DNA from: Patescibacteria group bacterium UBA910
GTDB lineage: Bacteria > Patescibacteriota > Minisyncoccia > Phycocordibacterales > DATDWN01
Length of the DNA: 6,205 bases
Reading direction: 5' to 3'
Assembly: GCA_002294445.1 (NCBI GenBank)
Contig: DBEI01000058.1
Span: forward strand, 761 to 6,965
The translations under genes were made by a program, and so were the position numbers. Under the pieces are notes generated by a model, which did no database searches, had not been told where the DNA came from, and worked only from the letters and a program-made list of their open reading frames with translations. Shown in pieces: positions 4,659-6,205 of this stretch. Positions within the stretch are counted from its first letter, which is position 1. Each line of letters starts with the position of its first letter.

Positions 4659-6205
4659 ATGGATCCTCAAAAAATAACCTATTTCGGTGAGACTGATGCT
4701 CGAGGTAAAAAGATGAAATTTGGTATTAAAGCCAAAGATCGACTTCGACATATGTATGTGATCGGTAAAACCGGTATGGGTAAATCGACCCTTCTTGAAA
4801 ACATGGCGATTCAAGATATTCAAAATGGAGAAGGTGTTGCGGTTATCGACCCTCACGGTTCAATGGCGGAGAAACTACTCGACTATGTACCAGAACATCG
4901 AGTAAAAGATGTATTATATTTTGCACCTTTCGATATGGAGTATCCAGTGTCTTTCAATGTGATGGAAGATATTGGTCCTGATAAGCGTCACTTGGTGGTA
5001 AATGGTCTCATGTCGACATTTGAAAAAATTTGGGTAGATGCATGGTCTGCTCGTATGGCGTATATCCTCCAGAACACTCTTCTCGCTCTCTTGGAATATC
5101 CGGGGTCTACACTACTTGGTGTAAACCGTATGCTTTCTGATAAAGAGTACCGAAAGAAAGTGGTTGAGAATATAAAAGATACTTCAGTAAAAGCATTTTG
5201 GGTGGATGAGTTTGGTAAGTGGACAGAAAAATTTATTGCAGAAGCAATCCCTGCAATTCAAAATAAAGTGGGTCAATTTACCTCAAATCCTCTAGTGAGA
5301 AATCTTTTGGGGCAACCACAGTCATCATTTGATGTGCGAAAGATGATGGATGAAAAAAAGATTTTTATCGTCAACTTGTCTAAGGGGAGAGTGGGTGAAG
5401 GTAATGCAAATCTAATCGGCTCAATGCTCATCACCAAAATATACCTTGCGGCGATGTCACGCGCGGACGCAACTGAGGCGGAACTGAATAAGCTTCCAAA
5501 CTTTTATCTCTATGTAGATGAATTTCAATCGTTTGCAAACAAATCATTTGCAGATATTTTGTCTGAAGCTCGAAAATATAAACTTGCACTTACAATTGCT
5601 CATCAGTACATAGAACAAATGGAAGAAGAGGTGAGAGATGCGGTGTTTGGTAACGTGGGTACAATGATTACATTTCGTGTGGGAGCGTTTGACGCTGAGG
5701 TGCTCGAGAAAGAATTTGCACCGGTGTTCACGGCAGAAGATTTGGTAAATCTTGGATTTACACAAATATATCTTAAACTCATGATTGATGGAGTGTCATC
5801 ACAGCCATTTTCTTCTACAACTATGGGGCCAATTCCTAAACCAACTGTTTCTTTTAGAGAAGAAGTAATTAATTCATCACATGCTCAGTTTGCTCGACCT
5901 CGAAAAGAAGTGGAGGAAGTTATTGCAAAATTCCATGAAGAAGGGCGCACAGAAAATTCTACACCAAATAAAAATGGATCTAATGGTAACAACGGTAATA
6001 ATGGTAATAATGGTGGAAATGGTCGAGGAGAATACAAAGGTAATGGAAACGGAGGAGACAATCGTCAGAATGATCGACGAGATCAACCTTCATTTCCAGA
6101 AAAAAGATTTGATACACCAAAACCAGTTTTTGTAGAAGTGCCGGAGACCCCACTTGAACCTGTATTAACTACAACCACACCAAGCGAAGATCCTAATAAA
6201 CTTGC
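4659..6205 (+). CDS. VirD4/TraD-like type IV secretion coupling ATPase (3' partial)
   Basis: The frame is open from ATG 4659 to the window end (515 complete codons, no stop). The protein is a P-loop ATPase of the type IV secretion coupling / conjugative DNA transfer class. Walker A is GKTGMGKST (36-44). A family-typical AVIDPHGSM follows at 61-69, then QNKVGQFTSNPLVRNLLGQ (201-219), IFIVNLSKG (235-243), Walker B FYLYVDEFQ (282-290, Asp287 and Glu288), LSEARKYKLALTIAHQY (301-317, a sensor-like segment with His315-Gln316) and GNVGTMITFRVG (331-342). No N-terminal membrane helices are seen, unlike classical VirD4, so it should be cytosolic or recruited by a partner. After about residue 395 the sequence becomes polar, with an Asn/Gly-rich tract (439-466) and a Pro/Thr-rich end. 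It probably pumps DNA or protein through an envelope channel or works in a pilus-type system; no other secretion genes are visible here. Confidence 0.88.
   Translation, partial: MDPQKITYFGETDARGKKMKFGIKAKDRLRHMYVIGKTGMGKSTLLENMAIQDIQNGEGVAVIDPHGSMAEKLLDYVPEHRVKDVLYFAPFDMEYPVSFNVMEDIGPDKRHLVVNGLMSTFEKIWVDAWSARMAYILQNTLLALLEYPGSTLLGVNRMLSDKEYRKKVVENIKDTSVKAFWVDEFGKWTEKFIAEAIPAIQNKVGQFTSNPLVRNLLGQPQSSFDVRKMMDEKKIFIVNLSKGRVGEGNANLIGSMLITKIYLAAMSRADATEAELNKLPNFYLYVDEFQSFANKSFADILSEARKYKLALTIAHQYIEQMEEEVRDAVFGNVGTMITFRVGAFDAEVLEKEFAPVFTAEDLVNLGFTQIYLKLMIDGVSSQPFSSTTMGPIPKPTVSFREEVINSSHAQFARPRKEVEEVIAKFHEEGRTENSTPNKNGSNGNNGNNGNNGGNGRGEYKGNGNGGDNRQNDRRDQPSFPEKRFDTPKPVFVEVPETPLEPVLTTTTPSEDPNKL
5985..6022 (+). 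repeat. In-frame 9-base repeats encoding Asn-Gly tract
   Basis: GGTAACAAC, GGTAATAAT and GGTAATAAT run in tandem, followed by the degenerate unit GGTGGAAAT and GGT, and encode Gly-Asn-Asn repeats of the ATPase tail. Because the unit is nine bases, copy-number changes would lengthen or shorten the linker without shifting the frame. The tract probably forms a flexible linker after the ATPase core. Confidence 0.8.

Overview
The window looks like chromosomal DNA of a Candidate Phyla Radiation bacterium (Patescibacteria, Parcubacteria-like). I infer this from family content and style and have not tested it phylogenetically. The signs are low to moderate GC, frequent CGA arginine codons, small lineage-type membrane proteins of unknown function, a DUF4015-type putative glycoside hydrolase, and a soluble VirD4/TraD-like ATPase with a low-complexity tail. 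Both TAA and TGA are used as stops (the 99-aa gene ends in TGA), so the standard code fits and TGA is not read as glycine.

Layout: Positions 1-192 hold no protein gene. They carry a 33-bp direct repeat (31/33 identical) at both ends, a tRNA-Leu-like 3' half ending in the second copy, and two strong hairpins between. A 62-aa single-span membrane protein follows (246-434), with a strong terminator at 521-552. Next come a 211-aa polytopic YciC/GPDPase_memb-like protein (586-1221) and a 35-aa single-span mini-protein (1259-1366) closed by a UUCG-tetraloop terminator. Pyruvate kinase (1502-2905) is monocistronic with its own terminator. A translationally coupled pair comes next: a 99-aa two-span membrane protein (3093-3392) and a membrane-anchored putative glycoside hydrolase (3389-4612). 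Last is a T4SS coupling-protein-like ATPase that starts at 4659 and runs off the window end. All genes are on the + strand.

Functionally this is a housekeeping stretch made of several short transcription units: ATP-yielding glycolysis (pyruvate kinase), an envelope module (two-span protein plus extracytoplasmic hydrolase), membrane proteins of unknown role, and a DNA-translocation or pilus-type ATPase. I see no defence system, CRISPR array, transposase or recombinase.

The most notable points are: (i) several genes have a -10-like hexamer only 5-9 bases before the start codon and no convincing Shine-Dalgarno, suggesting leaderless or near-leaderless mRNAs; (ii) the duplicated tRNA-like 3' end with structured DNA between the copies; (iii) a perfect 10-bp inverted repeat that overlaps the -10 of the ATPase gene; (iv) a potassium-independent-type signature in pyruvate kinase with an unusual glycine. 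None of these amounts to a clearly new system.
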